7,537 nt of DNA from Solirubrobacteraceae bacterium (GTDB lineage Bacteria; Actinomycetota; Thermoleophilia; Solirubrobacterales; Solirubrobacteraceae), in the NCBI GenBank assembly GCA_030038955.1, contig JASHQV010000342.1:1-7537 (forward strand). Reading direction: 5' to 3'. Position 1 is the stretch's first letter. Each line of letters opens with the position of its first letter. Of the stretch, positions 6,527-7,537 are shown in pieces. The notes beneath the pieces were generated by a model. That model saw only the letters and a list, made by a program, of their open reading frames with translations, did not search any database and was not told the DNA's origin. The position numbers and the translations under genes were made by a program.

Positions 6527-7154
6527 CCGCTTCCAGCTTACGTCGTAGGTTGGACACGAACACCTCGATCGTGTTGGTCATCGAGAAGGGGTCGTATCCC
6601 CACACCTCGTCCAGCAGTCGCTGGCGCGAGATGACGATGCGCTCGTTGCGCATCAGGTACTCCAGCAGCTCGAACTCGCGCTGCGTCAGCTCCAGCTGAC
6701 GGTCGCCGCGGCTGACCTCGTGCGTGTCGGGGTTCAGCTCCAGGTCGCCGACGTTCAGCGCCGCCTGGCCGCGTGGCGGCCGCCGGCGCAGCAGCGCCCG
6801 CAGCCGTGCCAGCAGCTCCTGACGCTCGAACGGCTTGACGAGGTAGTCGTCGGCGCCGGCATCGAGCCCCTCGACCCGCGACTCGACCGCGTCGCGGGCG
6901 GTCAGCATCAGGATCGGCACGTCGTCGGACTCGCGCAACCGCCTCGCCACCTCGATCCCGTCCATGCGCGGCAGGCCGAGGTCGAGGATCACGAGGTCGG
7001 GCAGGAACGCGTGCGCCTGGTCGAGCGCGATGACGCCGTCGTCGGCGATCCGCACGTCGTAGCCCTCCATCCGCAGGGAGCGCTGGAGAACTTGGGCGAT
7101 CGCGTCGTCGTCCTCGACGACGAGCACGCGGGGAGGTCGCTCGAAATCGTTCAT
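6468..7154 (-). CDS. OmpR/PhoB-family response regulator
   Basis: This is the 228-residue DNA-binding partner of the kinase that follows it. The receiver domain (residues 9-120) has the acidic pair D15/D16, phospho-acceptor D58 in VILDLGLPRMDG, T85 and the switch residues Y104 and K107 in DDYLVKPF. The winged-helix domain (about 130-228) has LTQREFELLEYLM, the recognition-helix region TNTIEVFVSNLRRKLE and the terminal RGAGYVLRV hairpin, typical of OmpR/MprA-type regulators that bind direct repeats as dimers. ATG 7154 is chosen because the receiver starts just after it (RVLVVEDDD). The frame continues upstream, but without family-like sequence and across the divergent spacer. No Shine-Dalgarno sequence precedes the ATG. 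The regulator gene lies first and the kinase second, and they overlap, so they form one transcription unit pointing away from ftsK. Target genes are unknown; autoregulation through the spacer is plausible. Confidence 0.95.
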   Translation of the reverse strand: MNDFERPPRVLVVEDDDAIAQVLQRSLRMEGYDVRIADDGVIALDQAHAFLPDLVILDLGLPRMDGIEVARRLRESDDVPILMLTARDAVESRVEGLDAGADDYLVKPFERQELLARLRALLRRRPPRGQAALNVGDLELNPDTHEVSRGDRQLELTQREFELLEYLMRNERIVISRQRLLDEVWGYDPFSMTNTIEVFVSNLRRKLEAGGEPRLLHTIRGAGYVLRV

Positions 7155-7162
7155 TGAGGAGG

Positions 7163-7168
7163 ATGGTA
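7163..7168 (-). promoter_or_regulatory. Possible -10 element for the response regulator gene
   Basis: Read on the minus strand, this is TACCAT, which fits the actinobacterial TANNNT -10 pattern. It ends 8 nt before the regulator ATG, so the transcript would be leaderless or nearly so. This agrees with the absence of a Shine-Dalgarno sequence. No good -35 hexamer is seen about 17 bp further upstream, so the call is tentative. Confidence 0.3.
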
Positions 7169-7226
7169 AGCGGCGCGAGGGCGGCGCAGTGCGAGTCTTT
7201 AAAGGGTCTTCACGTGCGGTGTCGAA

Positions 7227-7230
7227 GGAG
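7227..7230 (+). promoter_or_regulatory. Ribosome binding site of ftsK
   Basis: GGAG, within GAAGGAG at 7224-7230, lies 11 nt before the ATG at 7242. The spacing is slightly long, but this is the clearest Shine-Dalgarno sequence in the window. It supports the ATG at 7242; no in-frame alternative start lies between the two. Confidence 0.6.
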
Positions 7231-7241
7231 TCCCTCCGGAC

Positions 7242-7537
7242 ATGGCCGCCACCCGGAGCCAGAGGAGACGCAGGCAGAAGCCTCCCGCGCGCGCGAAGCG
7301 CTCGCTGCTGGCGAGCCGCGCGCGCCTGCGACCGCTGGTCACGCTCGAGCCACACCACATCGACGTGCTTGCGCTGGCGCTGCTCGCGGTCGCGATCTTC
7401 CTCGGCGGCGTCACCTACCTGCACTGGGCCGGCGGCACGCTCGGGCACGGCGCCGTCAGCGGCCTGCGGTTTCTCGTCGGCGAGCTCGCCTACCTGATCC
7501 CGGTGGCGTTGCTGGCCTGTGGCGCGCTGATCCTTGC
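7242..7537 (+). CDS. ftsK: DNA translocase FtsK, N-terminal membrane part (3' end outside window)
   Basis: Ninety-eight residues are visible, open to the window end. The protein begins with about 30 residues very rich in Arg and Lys (RSQRRRRQKPPARAKR), a cytoplasmic positively charged start. Then comes LRPLVTLEPHHIDVLALALLAVAIFLGGV, in which residues 40-58 form the first membrane helix. After a short WAGG loop, a second hydrophobic stretch begins around residue 82 (LAYLIPVALLACGALIL). This is the four-helix FtsK/SpoIIIE N-terminus as found in actinobacteria, and ftsK after rnj is the usual order there. FtsK pumps chromosomal DNA at the division septum and activates dimer resolution. The motor domain (Walker motifs) and gamma domain lie beyond the window, so the call rests on the N-terminal pattern and gene context. 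Confidence 0.85.
   Translation, partial: MAATRSQRRRRQKPPARAKRSLLASRARLRPLVTLEPHHIDVLALALLAVAIFLGGVTYLHWAGGTLGHGAVSGLRFLVGELAYLIPVALLACGALIL

Larger units (their letters stand above)
7155..7241. promoter_or_regulatory. Divergent spacer between response regulator and ftsK
   Basis: This 87-bp gap must hold the 5' regions of the minus-strand two-component genes and of plus-strand ftsK. It is notably richer in A/T in its centre, with an 8-bp palindrome CTTTAAAG at 7197-7204. That is the most likely place for promoter melting or regulator binding. I do not see a clear -35/-10 pair for ftsK, nor an obvious pair of direct repeats of the kind OmpR-family regulators bind. Confidence 0.5.

Noticed and set aside
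7155..7180. AGGAGG followed immediately by ATG at 7163 on the plus strand
   Set aside because: There is no spacing between the Shine-Dalgarno-like bases and the ATG. The frame is out of phase with ftsK and gives no protein-like sequence.
7155..7448. N-terminal extension of the response regulator frame upstream of ATG 7154
   Set aside because: The added sequence is not receiver-like and would run through the divergent spacer and the ftsK start. ATG 7154 gives a normal OmpR-family length.
1..7537. CRISPR arrays, tRNA/rRNA genes, insertion sequences, phage or defence genes
   Set aside because: No spaced direct repeats, cloverleaf-like sequences, transposase-like proteins or terminal inverted repeats were seen. 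All sizeable genes are core or regulatory functions.

Overview
The window is very GC-rich (about 70% by eye) with strong G/C third-codon bias. It looks like an actinobacterial chromosome. The gene order (pnp, M16 peptidase, dapB, dapA, RNase J, then ftsK) is a known actinobacterial neighbourhood, and the protein flavour suggests the Thermoleophilia/Solirubrobacterales side of the phylum. That finer placement is an inference. I see no mobile element, tRNA, rRNA or CRISPR array, and nothing that amounts to a clearly undescribed system.

Layout. Bases 1-453 are the C-terminal end of polynucleotide phosphorylase: the end of the KH region, an S1 RNA-binding domain and an Arg/Asp-rich tail. After 77 bp comes an M16 zinc peptidase (531-1817). 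It overlaps dapB (1814-2488) by 4 nt. A 14-bp gap leads to dapA (2503-3375), which overlaps the RNase J gene (3372-5036) by 4 nt. These five genes run on the plus strand and are probably co-transcribed, at least in part. They link two RNA-decay enzymes with two consecutive steps of the diaminopimelate/lysine pathway, which supplies cell-wall and protein precursors. On the minus strand, convergent with RNase J and overlapping its 3' end by 55 bp, lies a two-component system: an OmpR-type response regulator (7154-6468) followed by its histidine kinase (6526-4982). An 87-bp divergent spacer then separates the regulator from the start of ftsK (7242 to the window end), which encodes the membrane-anchored DNA translocase of division and chromosome segregation.

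The most striking non-coding structure is a perfect 20-bp inverted repeat with a 4-nt loop (1120-1163), inside the M16 gene at the boundary between its two domains. The left arm encodes a family-typical helix. The right arm replaces the stretch where relatives usually carry an FGxLP-like segment, so it may have arisen by template switching, or be an assembly artefact. Other points of interest are the insertion of a two-component system between rnj and ftsK, the repetitive Arg-Asp tail of PNPase, a two-cysteine extracytoplasmic sensor region in the kinase, and weak or absent Shine-Dalgarno sequences at most starts.
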